Below, piece after piece: positions 1 to 8,365 of a stretch of DNA of 64,000 bases. The notes below the pieces were generated by a model. The model was given only the letters and a program-made list of their open reading frames with translations. It was not told the origin of the DNA and ran no database searches. Position 1 is the first letter of the stretch. Each line of letters starts with the position of its first letter. The stretch lies in assembly GCA_937958105.1 (NCBI GenBank), contig CALFXJ010000012.1, positions 1 to 64,000 of the forward strand, given 5' to 3'. Position numbers and translations under genes: made by a program. The DNA comes from an uncultured Cellvibrio sp. Lineage in GTDB: Bacteria; Pseudomonadota; Gammaproteobacteria; Pseudomonadales; Cellvibrionaceae.

Positions 1-75
1 AAGTTAATAACTCGCCCATCATCAGCTTATGCACATGGGATGTTGAGCCGGATCCAATCGAAAAGGTATTTTGAC

Positions 76-1254
76 ATGGCCGAACTCACAGCTTTCCAGG
101 CAGCAAGATTAGCGGATGATGTTTACTCTCTGACCCGACTTCCCACCTTGAAAGATGCCGTCACTTATTTGAATGGAGAATACGGAGAGGTATTCAATTT
201 TTCAGAGCAGAGTTTATTAAAAGCGAAAACAGGAGGTCCCTGGTTCATCAAATGCCGCACGGCTTTTGGCTTCACATTACTAGGACAAGGTTCCTTAAAA
301 GGCCACGCATTTTTTCTCTTTCGCGGAACCCAATATTTAGCAGACTGGCTTACCAATCTCAACATCAGCGTTTCCCGCTCGTCATCCGGACAACCGGTTC
401 ACGACGGCTTCAAAAGCGCTTTCTTCACCATGGAACCAAAACTTAAAGAGTTCATGGCGATTGTTGCTAAAAATAATATCTCTCACATTCATTGCATTGG
501 TCACAGCCTCGGCGGTGCGCTGGCAACGCTTTGCGGTGACTGGATCAAGAGTGGCTATAAGATCAAGCCTTATATTTATACCTTTGGCAGCCCACGGGTT
601 GGGCTATATGGTTTTGCGGACTTCTGTACAAGTAGCATTGGTGCTGAGCGCATATTCCGGGCCTACCACAAAACCGATATCGTTCCCTGTATTCCAATCT
701 GGCCTTTTATTCATACACCAAACTCAGGCCAGGATTATTTCCTTCCATCGCCCGGCATCGTGCCCATGGCTGAATACCACGGAATGAATCACTATATTGA
801 TTCTGTCAGAAACAAATCCTGGCCTGCCCTCGCCGCACTGGAGTCAGAAAGAAAAAGTGATGACGGGATTGTTCGCTGGCTTAAATCCACATCTCCCATC
901 GGATTGACTATTACGGCATTGGAGTGGTTAAACCAGGCGCTCGTGTATGTATTAAAGAAATGCCTGAAGGGTGTTGCCTGGGCAATCTCGGGGGCTTTCG
1001 GCACCTCGTTTACTCTGATGGACCAACTGGCTTATGTGTTGAAGAAAGGCATCGATATTTCAGAAAATGTTTCTTCACTGGTACTGAACCTGATCAAGAA
1101 GATGATGGAAATCCTGGGGATGAAAAAGGTGCTCAAGGCGGCGGAGCTGACCCGGGAATTTATCCGCTCCATCTTCCTGAAGCTGCAACAGAAGGTGAAT
1201 GATTTTACCCAGGCCGCATTGAGCAAGGTTTTGGTGAAGGGGCGCGCTGTCTAG
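76..1254 (+). CDS. Class 3 (alpha/beta-hydrolase) lipase
   Basis: A 392-residue protein with the lipase class 3 signature: nucleophile elbow GHSLGG around residues 142-147 (Ser144), a likely catalytic Asp in HKTDIVP and a likely His in YHGMNHY. It should hydrolyse acyl esters of lipids. After the catalytic part (about residues 1-265) comes a roughly 125-residue tail rich in hydrophobic/amphipathic helices, more than a simple lipase needs. There is no signal peptide. I chose the ATG at 76 because AAAAGG lies nine bases upstream. An ATG at 40 is in frame, and the frame stays open to base 1, so a longer N terminus cannot be fully excluded. A small membrane protein follows seven bases downstream. 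Such lipases without a signal can be type VI secretion effectors, but no secretion gene is visible here. Confidence 0.85.
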   Translation: MAELTAFQAARLADDVYSLTRLPTLKDAVTYLNGEYGEVFNFSEQSLLKAKTGGPWFIKCRTAFGFTLLGQGSLKGHAFFLFRGTQYLADWLTNLNISVSRSSSGQPVHDGFKSAFFTMEPKLKEFMAIVAKNNISHIHCIGHSLGGALATLCGDWIKSGYKIKPYIYTFGSPRVGLYGFADFCTSSIGAERIFRAYHKTDIVPCIPIWPFIHTPNSGQDYFLPSPGIVPMAEYHGMNHYIDSVRNKSWPALAALESERKSDDGIVRWLKSTSPIGLTITALEWLNQALVYVLKKCLKGVAWAISGAFGTSFTLMDQLAYVLKKGIDISENVSSLVLNLIKKMMEILGMKKVLKAAELTREFIRSIFLKLQQKVNDFTQAALSKVLVKGRAV

Positions 1255-1261
1255 CATCCCG

Positions 1262-1777
1262 ATGACGCCTGCCAATTTATTTTATTACAGCCTGCTGGTG
1301 TTTATCGGTATCTTCAGTGCAATGCTATTATGCTTTGCCGGCACCAAAGCATCGCAGAAACGACTGAATAGCCCACACCATTCTCTGGAGATAAAATCAT
1401 CGCCCGTGTTTTATTTTATGCGCGGTGCCAGTTTTATCGCGGCGTTCAGCATTATCGGTATGGGTGCCAGCGGCATTTGGTATGCGGTCAGATGGATTGC
1501 ACCGTTGTTTACGTTTCATTTCACGCCCGGCAGACTCGCCATAGTGAGTATTGTGATCGGCGTATTTCCACTGGCTGTGGGGTTGCTGGCGTCACTCATT
1601 GCCAGGCTGCTCGGTTGTCAGCTCAATGAGGGTGGTGTCAGCGAATGTAAAGTGTGGGGCCGCAATATCGGTCCACTGCTGTATGCCATGTTTGTGTTTA
1701 CCTGGATGACGATGTTCACCATGGGGTTTGCTGTGTTTGGTATCATCGGCAGTGTGATCTGGGCCTTTATGCAATAA
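1262..1777 (+). CDS. Small four-helix membrane protein, unknown function
   Basis: A 171-residue, very hydrophobic protein with about four transmembrane segments (near residues 6-24, 50-72, 85-115 and 140-170). I recognise no domain. It starts seven bases after the lipase stop and has no clear ribosome binding site of its own, so translation is probably coupled to the lipase. The close pairing suggests a shared function. A membrane-embedded protein protecting the cell from the lipase is one possibility, but this is inference from position only. Confidence 0.7.
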   Translation: MTPANLFYYSLLVFIGIFSAMLLCFAGTKASQKRLNSPHHSLEIKSSPVFYFMRGASFIAAFSIIGMGASGIWYAVRWIAPLFTFHFTPGRLAIVSIVIGVFPLAVGLLASLIARLLGCQLNEGGVSECKVWGRNIGPLLYAMFVFTWMTMFTMGFAVFGIIGSVIWAFMQ

Positions 1778-1811
1778 GCGCCCAGCTTGCTACCGTCATC
1801 CCGTTGTTTTT

Positions 1812-3845
1812 TTAAAATCGATATGCCACCTCAACACCTGCACTAAGATTACGCCCCGGTGCTGGCTCGAATGCGCGGCCATTGCTTTGGTTGACAATCA
1901 CCGAGCCGACATATTTTTTGTCGGTGATATTTGCCAGTTTTATCCATGCACCTAGGTCCCAGTTGCCGCGGGGCAGATAGCTGCTCAAGGCAATATCCGC
2001 TGTGGTCGAGGCTGGTGCGAATACCTGGTTGTCATCCCCTGTCGCTACCCGGCCGCGATGCTGCGCTGCCACTGCCAGTACCAGACGTTCGTCCAGCAGG
2101 GGCTGCCAGCGCATCTGGACATAGTGATTTTCTTTGGCGATACCCGGCAAGGTGTTGCCCTGAAATTCTCCCCCGCTGTATTCAGCATTCAGGTAGTTAG
2201 CATTAATCCGCAGCGACCAGGTCTCGGTCAGCGGAAGACTGGCCGCCAGTTCGACACCATGACGCTCGGTTTCCGCAGCGTTGCGATAGGTGGTACGGCC
2301 GCTCAGTGACTGATCAACCACGATTTCATTCTTGCTGTCGATATTGAACAATGTAAGGTCCAGGAACAGGCGCTCGGCTGTCTGGTATTTGATCCCGAGT
2401 TCCTGCTGGCGATTGTCGGTTGCATCAAGATCCGTATTTAATCCCGTTGAATCGTTACGGTAGGCAGCTTCCGTGAGTGTCGGTGTTTCGAAGCCACGGC
2501 CCGCGCTGCCGTAGAGGGTCCATTGCTCGTTAATGAGAAAATTAATTCCAAATGCCGATGACCATTCATCAAAGTCTTTCTTGCCGCTGTCATCGGGATT
2601 ACCCTGCACCACAAAGTAATCATCCACATCAAACTTCACGGCACTGTGGCGCACGCCGCCGAATATCTGCCAGCGTGTCGCAGGCTGCCATTGCAGCAGG
2701 CTGTAAACATCACTGCTGGTTGCCGTACCCAGTTCGTTACGACGCAGGTCACCGGCTATTCCGAACTGGTTGACGTAACCGCGCCGCCGATCTTCCATCT
2801 GCGCGATCTCGCCCCCCACAGTAAAGGTGGCAGGCTGGCTCAGGAGGTGGAAGTCGTGGCTGTAATTCCCGTTGGCGCCAATGAAGTCGCGCTGCAGGTC
2901 CACGACCCCGCCGGCACTGGTGATGGCATCACCGGTAAATCCAAGGTACTGAATAACCTCCCGACTTCCCTGCCACAGGGCCAGTTGCCAGCGATCCGCT
3001 CCCTGCTGCTGACGCAGTGTCAGCGATACCTGACGATGAGTGATTTCCTTGCGGGTATTGAAGCGCTCTGCCAGCGGATTCAGTTGATACGGGTCCTCCC
3101 GCCACTGTTCTTCCGTCAGACCCAGGGGGTCCTGCAGCAGGGGATCACGGCTGGTATCCAGGCGCAGCACCGCCTCCACTCCCCCCGCGGTGGTGTAGTA
3201 CACCTGTGCCGCAGCATGGCGACGCTCTGCACTGGCATGGGGGCGATCACCATCGGTTTTCATATTCGCCACCTGTAGCCCCGCGCCCCAGTTTCCCTCG
3301 CGCCATTGACCAGCCACAACCTGGCGGTTGAGATTGTCCTCGCCCGCTGCCAGACGAACTGCCGCCCGATTAGCCTCCGGGGTGCGGGTCTGCAGACCGA
3401 TAACACCCCCGGCACCATTGCCAAACAATCCAGCAATCGGACCGCGCAATACCTCCGCTGCTGCGACCTCATCCAGAAGGACGCTCGACATCTGTCCCTG
3501 TCCATCCGGTGTGGAGAGTGGAACGCCATCCAGGGACAGATCAATACCGCGCACACCGAACGCCGAGCGCGCGCCGAATCCACGTAATGTGATGCGCGTA
3601 TCCTGCGCATAATTGGAGCGACTGTCGGCCTGCACACCGGGTAAGCCCTGGAGAATTTCGGCGCTGTCGATACGCAGTCCCGGCAACTGATCGCGGGTTT
3701 CAATTTCGATGGTGGTGGATGTCAGCGGCAGGTTCGCGGCCCCGGTGACGACGATAGTTTCCAGAGTTCGAGAATCGGCCCAGAGGCTGGTGGAAGTAAT
3801 CAACATTAAGCCAGGTATCACCTGTGCAAATTTAAGAATGCGCAT
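1812..3845 (-). CDS. TonB-dependent outer-membrane receptor
   Basis: A 677-residue receptor for active uptake of a siderophore, metal complex or other nutrient across the outer membrane. It has an N-terminal signal peptide (about residues 1-23), a TonB-box-like stretch LETIVVTG, a plug domain with the typical ITLRGFGAR and VLRGP elements (about residues 50-160), and a beta-barrel ending in the expected terminal phenylalanine (AYRF). The substrate cannot be read from the sequence. The gene stands alone on the minus strand, downstream of the DNA ligase gene with a 181-base gap. I found no convincing riboswitch or Fur box in that gap. Confidence 0.92.
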   Translation of the reverse strand: MRILKFAQVIPGLMLITSTSLWADSRTLETIVVTGAANLPLTSTTIEIETRDQLPGLRIDSAEILQGLPGVQADSRSNYAQDTRITLRGFGARSAFGVRGIDLSLDGVPLSTPDGQGQMSSVLLDEVAAAEVLRGPIAGLFGNGAGGVIGLQTRTPEANRAAVRLAAGEDNLNRQVVAGQWREGNWGAGLQVANMKTDGDRPHASAERRHAAAQVYYTTAGGVEAVLRLDTSRDPLLQDPLGLTEEQWREDPYQLNPLAERFNTRKEITHRQVSLTLRQQQGADRWQLALWQGSREVIQYLGFTGDAITSAGGVVDLQRDFIGANGNYSHDFHLLSQPATFTVGGEIAQMEDRRRGYVNQFGIAGDLRRNELGTATSSDVYSLLQWQPATRWQIFGGVRHSAVKFDVDDYFVVQGNPDDSGKKDFDEWSSAFGINFLINEQWTLYGSAGRGFETPTLTEAAYRNDSTGLNTDLDATDNRQQELGIKYQTAERLFLDLTLFNIDSKNEIVVDQSLSGRTTYRNAAETERHGVELAASLPLTETWSLRINANYLNAEYSGGEFQGNTLPGIAKENHYVQMRWQPLLDERLVLAVAAQHRGRVATGDDNQVFAPASTTADIALSSYLPRGNWDLGAWIKLANITDKKYVGSVIVNQSNGRAFEPAPGRNLSAGVEVAYRF

Positions 3846-4026
3846 ACCCTGTCCTGATAATTAAAATGCCCCGTAGGCAGACAAAAAATGTGCAACTACA
3901 AACTGTACCAGTGCCAGATGGTCTCATGACCCTGCGTGCCGGATGCCGATGTTTGCAAACTTTTACCTGAAGATTCCGGGTTATAACCGGGTTCGCTGCG
4001 GGGATCTGTGCGCGAGGGAACGGCGT

Positions 4027-4905
4027 TCATCGTTCATCCCGCACGCGCAGGAAGCTGGCAAAGCGGGGCAAGCCTGTATTGGTTGTACCAAAGTACTTGT
4101 AGGTGATGATGGTGCCGATGGCTGGCGGGTCCGCGCGCTGCGCATCACTGAAGCCAGTTCCGATCTTGAAGCGGCGAGCCTGCTGCGTATCCGCATCGCG
4201 AATTTCAACCAGCAGTGAACCCATCATGCCTTGGTACTTGCCCTTGCCGGGAAGGTGGGCAACAACCACCGCTTCAGCATCCTCATAGGTCTTCAGCTTC
4301 AGCAGATCCCCGGAGCGCCCGGCGCGATATAAAGCAGCGCCCCGGTGCAGCATCAGTCCTTCACCGCCCTGCGCAACCACTGTTTCCAACTCGCGCATCA
4401 GAGCATCCTGACCTTTCACTTTATATTGCTCGACGGGCTGAAGATGTGGGATGTCACTGACAGCTAGCAAGGCATTCAAGCGGAGGAGGCGCTCATCGAA
4501 TGTCAGATCCGGCAGCGGCAGGTCAAACACCATATAACGAACCTTGCGCCACTGGGTATCATCGGGATTCAATTGACGGACGATGCCGGAGAGTTCTTCA
4601 AAGGTGCCTCGTCCCATCCAGAGCTCCCCATCGAGCGGGACATCCGGAAACCCAGCTGTGAACCACGCAGGCGCGGCGAACCGGTTACCCTGACGGGATA
4701 TAAGGTGCCGCCCGTCCCAATAGGCACGAACACCATCAAGCTTCTCGCTGACCCAGTAATGCTCCAGGTCAACCGGCTGGTGATAAACCTTGGCGAGCAG
4801 CAGGGAAGGAGGAGAGACATCAGCAGCGGGAACGGCAGCCGATAACAGGAGCCACAGCAGGCCGACAAAGACGAAGCGGTAATAATGATGAGTGAGTAAT
4901 GACAT
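4027..4905 (-). CDS. Periplasmic ATP-dependent DNA ligase (LigE type)
   Basis: A 292-residue minimal DNA ligase. Motif I is EKLDGVRAYWDG with the nucleophilic Lys at residue 55. Further nucleotidyltransferase motifs are DGELW, the FDLPLPD region, EGLMLHRG and LLKLK, followed by a short OB-fold of about 90 residues. An N-terminal signal peptide (hydrophobic residues 10-24, likely cut after VPAA) predicts export to the periplasm, as known for LigE-type enzymes. Such enzymes seal nicks using adenylated lysine and are thought to act on DNA taken up from outside. No competence gene is adjacent. It is distinct from the NAD-dependent replicative ligase, which is not in this window. Confidence 0.9.
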   Translation of the reverse strand: MSLLTHHYYRFVFVGLLWLLLSAAVPAADVSPPSLLLAKVYHQPVDLEHYWVSEKLDGVRAYWDGRHLISRQGNRFAAPAWFTAGFPDVPLDGELWMGRGTFEELSGIVRQLNPDDTQWRKVRYMVFDLPLPDLTFDERLLRLNALLAVSDIPHLQPVEQYKVKGQDALMRELETVVAQGGEGLMLHRGAALYRAGRSGDLLKLKTYEDAEAVVVAHLPGKGKYQGMMGSLLVEIRDADTQQARRFKIGTGFSDAQRADPPAIGTIITYKYFGTTNTGLPRFASFLRVRDER

Positions 4906-5022
4906 GAGTTCTTCCTTGGTAATACTTGCAGAGGAAACCAGCGACCCAAGGTCCTTTGAGCCGCGCCCGGCAGTCTAAAACCTGGCTGGAAAAATGTCAT
5001 CCGTGCACCGTCCTGGGGCGAT

Positions 5023-5049
5023 TTGCCAAGCCGATCATTTGCTTATACT
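5023..5049 (+). promoter_or_regulatory. Probable promoter of the argD leader
   Basis: A -10-like TATACT at 5044-5049 is preceded by TTGCCA at 5023-5028. The spacing of 15-16 bases is slightly short of ideal. Transcription would start near 5056 and run into the hairpin at 5072-5105 before reaching argD. Read by eye only. Confidence 0.4.
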
Positions 5050-5071
5050 ATTGCCGCCTTAGTCTTTCCCG

Positions 5072-5105
5072 CAGGCAGCCCCAGATGCTGCCTGTTTTGT
5101 TTTGG
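5072..5105 (+). terminator. Intrinsic terminator/attenuator-like hairpin in the argD leader
   Basis: CAGGCAGC (5072-5079) and GCTGCCTG (5087-5094) form a perfect 8-bp stem with a 7-base loop, followed directly by TTTTGTTTT. No plus-strand gene ends just upstream, so the hairpin lies inside the untranslated leader of argD or ends a short (about 50-nt) transcript. Confidence 0.65.
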
Positions 5106-5198
5106 ACTCTCTGGTTTATATCCCATTTCACCTGTTCAAAGCCTGTTCCCTGCAACGGGCTTTCGGCGGTGGTGTTTTGATACTTTTTGGAGATTGTG

Positions 5199-6362
5199 AT
5201 GACAACGCTGATGAGCACATACGGCACCAGAACCCTGACCCTGACCAAGGGCGCAGGCAGCCGAGTGTGGGACAACCAGGGGAAATCCTATCTGGATGCG
5301 ATCAGCGGTATTGCAGTCTGCGGCCTGGGTTATTCCCATCCGGCAGTCACCGCCGCCATCAGCGAGCAGGCAGCGCAGCTGCTGCATGTCTCCAATCTCT
5401 ACAACATTCCTCAGCAGCAACGGCTGGCGGATCTGCTGATTGAGCAGTCCGGTATGGACAAAGCGTTTTTCTCTAATTCTGGAGCTGAAGCAAACGAAGC
5501 GGCGATCAAGATTGCGCGCAAGTATGGCAATGACAAAGGCGTTAAGAATCCTGCCATCATCGTCATGTCCAACAGCTTCCACGGCCGGACGCTGGCGACC
5601 CTGAGCGCCACGGGTAACACCAAGGTCCAGATAGGTTTTGAGCCGCTGGTTGAAGGCTTTATCCGCGTGCCCTTCAACGACGTGGCCGCAGTCAGAGCCG
5701 CTGCCGCCGAGCACGACAATATCGTTGCCATCCTGGTTGAACCGGTACAGGGTGAGGGTGGAGTCCGGGTGCCTGCAGCAGATTATCTCAATCATCTGCG
5801 GACTATCTGTGATGAACAGAACTGGTTGCTGATGCTGGATGAAATTCAAACCGGCAATGGCCGCACCGGAACCTATTTTGCGTACCAGCACAATGGCATC
5901 CTCCCCGACGTTGTCACCACTGCCAAAGGTCTGGGCAATGGCGTGCCTATCGGCGCCTGTCTCGCTCGGGGTATTGCGGCCGATGTACTGCAACCGGGTA
6001 ACCATGGCACCACCTTTGGCGGTAACCCGCTGGCCTGCAGTGCTGGTATCGCGGTGATTGAAACGATTAAAACCGAAAATCTGATTGCCCGGGTCAAGCA
6101 GCTGGGCGAGAAACTCTTAGCTGACTTTAAAGCGGCTCTGGCTGGCAACGCCAAGGTGACCGACATCCGTGGCCTGGGCCTGATGATCGGGATTGAATTA
6201 AATGCACCCTGCGCTGAGCTGGTGGAGAAAGGCCGCGCCAAAGGGCTTCTGATTAACGTAACTTCCGTCAATACGATTCGTCTACTGCCAACGTTTATCC
6301 TGACCGATGCAGAGGCAGAGGAGCTGGTCACGAAGGTGGTCGAATTGGTGATGGAGTTTTAA
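5199..6362 (+). CDS. argD: Acetylornithine aminotransferase
   Basis: A 387-residue class III PLP-dependent aminotransferase. It converts N-acetylglutamate semialdehyde to N-acetylornithine in arginine synthesis and may also serve the succinyldiaminopimelate step of lysine synthesis. Visible hallmarks are FSNSGAEANEAAIKIAR for cofactor phosphate binding, LDEIQTGNGRTG with the PLP-binding Asp, and TTAKGLGNGVPIG with the Schiff-base Lys. I chose the ATG at 5199 because GGAG lies six bases upstream; an in-frame TTG at 5187 is less likely. The gene is followed by argF after 85 bases containing two hairpins, so the two probably form an arginine operon. I saw no clear ARG box. Confidence 0.93.
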   Translation: MTTLMSTYGTRTLTLTKGAGSRVWDNQGKSYLDAISGIAVCGLGYSHPAVTAAISEQAAQLLHVSNLYNIPQQQRLADLLIEQSGMDKAFFSNSGAEANEAAIKIARKYGNDKGVKNPAIIVMSNSFHGRTLATLSATGNTKVQIGFEPLVEGFIRVPFNDVAAVRAAAAEHDNIVAILVEPVQGEGGVRVPAADYLNHLRTICDEQNWLLMLDEIQTGNGRTGTYFAYQHNGILPDVVTTAKGLGNGVPIGACLARGIAADVLQPGNHGTTFGGNPLACSAGIAVIETIKTENLIARVKQLGEKLLADFKAALAGNAKVTDIRGLGLMIGIELNAPCAELVEKGRAKGLLINVTSVNTIRLLPTFILTDAEAEELVTKVVELVMEF

Positions 6363-6366
6363 CCAG

Positions 6367-6428
6367 GTGCGGGAGTTCTTCATCCCGCACTGTAATGAAA
6401 GAGCGCGAGCAGTCCTTTTTTCGCGCTC
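6367..6428 (+). promoter_or_regulatory. Two hairpins between argD and argF
   Basis: The first hairpin pairs GTGCGGGA (6367-6374) with TCCCGCAC (6383-6390). The second pairs GAGCGCGA (6401-6408) with TCGCGCTC (6421-6428), with a run of T in its loop rather than after the stem. They could stabilise or partly uncouple the argD and argF messages. Neither looks like a full terminator. Confidence 0.45.
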
Positions 6429-6447
6429 CGTAGAAGAGTAGGCAATT

Positions 6448-7365
6448 ATGGTACCCTCAAAGGCACCGAGACATTTTTTAACCCTCAACGATATTTCGCG
6501 CGATGAGCTTAACCATATCATCCAGCGCGCGATCGAACTCAAATCCCTGCAGCGCAAAGGCCAGTCGCCTGAGTTGTTCAAGAACAAAGTGCTGGGCATG
6601 ATCTTCGAGAAGTCATCTACCCGCACCCGCGTTTCCTTTGAATCCGGCATGGCCCAGATGGGCGGCCAGGCCATCTTTTTATCTACCAAAGATTCACAGC
6701 TGGGCCGCGGAGAACCTATTGAAGACGCCGCGCGCTGTATCTCCAGCATGGTGGATATGGTGATGATCCGCACCTTCGCCCACAGCACGGTGCAGCGCTT
6801 TGCTGACTATTCCCGTGTTCCAGTCATCAATGGCTTGACGGATGATTTCCACCCGTGCCAGCTGCTGGCTGATATCCAGACCTTTGTCGAGCAACGCGGC
6901 TCCATGAGCGGCAAGGTTGTGGCCTGGGTCGGTGATGGTAACAACATGTGCAAGACCTATATCCAGGCGGCCGCACTGTGTGATTTTGAATTGCGCATCG
7001 CCTGCCCTAAAGGCTTCACCCCGCGCAGTGATCTGGTGGACGCGTATGCGGATCGCGTCAAGCTCTGCGCTACGCCGCAGGAAGCTGTCGCCGGTGCCGA
7101 TCTGGTTGTGACTGATACCTGGGCGTCCATGGGCCAGGAAGAACAAAAGAAAGAACGCGAATTGATTTTCTCCGGTTATCAGGTTAATCGCGAACTGATG
7201 AGTCACGCTAATTCCGATGCGTTGTTCATGCATTGTCTGCCCGCTTATCGCGGAAAAGAAGTCAGCGCCGAACTGATGGATGATCCGGACGCGGTAATCT
7301 GGGAAGAGGCAGAGAATCGCCTGCACGCGCAAAAATCGCTGATGGAATTTTTGTTTAATCAGTAG
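6448..7365 (+). CDS. argF: Ornithine carbamoyltransferase
   Basis: A 305-residue enzyme that joins carbamoyl phosphate to ornithine to give citrulline in arginine synthesis. It carries the carbamoyl phosphate motif SSTRTR in FEKSSTRTRVSFE, the HPCQLLAD motif, and the ornithine-binding HCLPAYRG near the C terminus. Length and motif spacing are those of anabolic OTCases. The ATG at 6448 is preceded by AGG at a suitable distance. It lies downstream of argD on the same strand. Confidence 0.95.
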   Translation: MVPSKAPRHFLTLNDISRDELNHIIQRAIELKSLQRKGQSPELFKNKVLGMIFEKSSTRTRVSFESGMAQMGGQAIFLSTKDSQLGRGEPIEDAARCISSMVDMVMIRTFAHSTVQRFADYSRVPVINGLTDDFHPCQLLADIQTFVEQRGSMSGKVVAWVGDGNNMCKTYIQAAALCDFELRIACPKGFTPRSDLVDAYADRVKLCATPQEAVAGADLVVTDTWASMGQEEQKKERELIFSGYQVNRELMSHANSDALFMHCLPAYRGKEVSAELMDDPDAVIWEEAENRLHAQKSLMEFLFNQ

Positions 7366-7376
7366 TTATCTTCTTC

Positions 7377-7500
7377 GAAGGTGACGATCGCCTGATATCT
7401 ATCTAACGTCAGGACGTTGGCTCGAATGCTGTAAGTCAAGGATGACTTCAACAAGCTACACAGACCATCACCTTCAAAAACCAGCGTCCTGATATCAACC
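7377..7500. repeat. Imperfect inverted repeat between argF and the SDR gene
   Basis: TCAGGACGTTGG (7409-7420) is the inverse complement, with one mismatch, of CCAGCGTCCTGA (7481-7492). GAAGGTGA (7377-7384) is matched by TCACCTTC (7468-7475). A small central hairpin pairs AAGTCA (7433-7438) with TGACTT (7443-7448). The region lies between convergent genes and may act in transcript termination or be a degenerate intergenic repeat. Confidence 0.4.
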
Positions 7501-7513
7501 CAACAGTCCGTCG

Positions 7514-8335
7514 CTAGGTCGCCGATCCTTTTTTCATCATCTCACCCAAACCCGCCCCCACCACTGCCACCCCACCCTGTACCCATCCGCCATCCACCGG
7601 GATGATTGCGCCGGTAATGTAACTGGCCATATCGGACCCGAGAAATAAACAGGCGTTGGCAATATCCTGTGGCGTACCCATACGTTTTAACGGGACAGAA
7701 TTGACCACAGCGTGGCGTACTGCGTCAGTGGGGGCCAGGCGTTTCATGCCTTCGGTTCCGTCAATTGGACCGGGGACGATGGAGTTAATGCGGATACCCT
7801 CCCCGCCCCACTCCAGCGCCAGCGTGCGTGTAATCATGTCTACACCGGCTTTGGCAGCACAGACGTGAGATTGTGCGGGCATGGGAATGACTGCCTGGGG
7901 CGCCGAGATGTTGATGATGGACGCACCGGGCTTTTGCAGACAGGGATATACCGCCTGCATGACATGGAAGGTACCGAGCAGATCAATCTCCACTACTGAG
8001 CGAAAACCATTGGCCGACATGCCTGTGGCCAGGGCAGGGAAATTTCCTGCAGCGCCGGAGACAACTACAGCAAAGTCTCCCCAGGCGGCATGAATACCGG
8101 CAATGCCCTGTTGAACAGCCTGAGGGTCACGAACGTCGGCGGCGAAGCCCATGGCATCCGCAGCGCCCAGCTGTTTCAGTGCGGCAAGGGTATCATCCAC
8201 CTTTTCCTGCGAACGGCTGGCGACCGCCACCTTCGCACCAGCTTGAGCAAAAGCCTCGGCGACTCCGCGGTTAATACCGCTGGTACCACCGATAACGACA
8301 ACAACTTTTCCTGAGTAATCAAAAATCTGAGGCAT
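7514..8335 (-). CDS. SDR-family oxidoreductase, 2,4-dienoyl-CoA reductase type
   Basis: A 273-residue short-chain dehydrogenase with the cofactor motif GGTSGINRG near the N terminus. The classical YxxxK catalytic pair is altered: the lysine is kept (HVCAAKAG) but the tyrosine position is valine. The same layout, including AAGNF, the IDLLGTF region, ALEWG and VPGPIDGTEG, is found in peroxisomal 2,4-dienoyl-CoA reductases, which lack that tyrosine. I therefore expect NADPH-dependent reduction of 2,4-dienoyl-CoA during beta-oxidation of unsaturated fatty acids. It is the second gene of a minus-strand pair, 30 bases after an enoyl-CoA isomerase-like gene. A generic FabG-like reductase is less likely. 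Confidence 0.8.
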   Translation of the reverse strand: MPQIFDYSGKVVVVIGGTSGINRGVAEAFAQAGAKVAVASRSQEKVDDTLAALKQLGAADAMGFAADVRDPQAVQQGIAGIHAAWGDFAVVVSGAAGNFPALATGMSANGFRSVVEIDLLGTFHVMQAVYPCLQKPGASIINISAPQAVIPMPAQSHVCAAKAGVDMITRTLALEWGGEGIRINSIVPGPIDGTEGMKRLAPTDAVRHAVVNSVPLKRMGTPQDIANACLFLGSDMASYITGAIIPVDGGWVQGGVAVVGAGLGEMMKKGSAT

Positions 8336-8365
8336 GATATATCCCTGTCTGATGAAATTTTTTCG

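Noticed and set aside
3846..4026. Possible cobalamin riboswitch before the TonB-dependent receptor, with a GTCATGAGACC stretch resembling part of the B12 box
   Set aside because: The conserved CCCGCAACTG core and the order of the other boxes are missing, and the region is too short.
6363..6447. Hairpins between argD and argF as a true terminator
   Set aside because: There is no T tract after either stem; the T run is inside the loop of the second.
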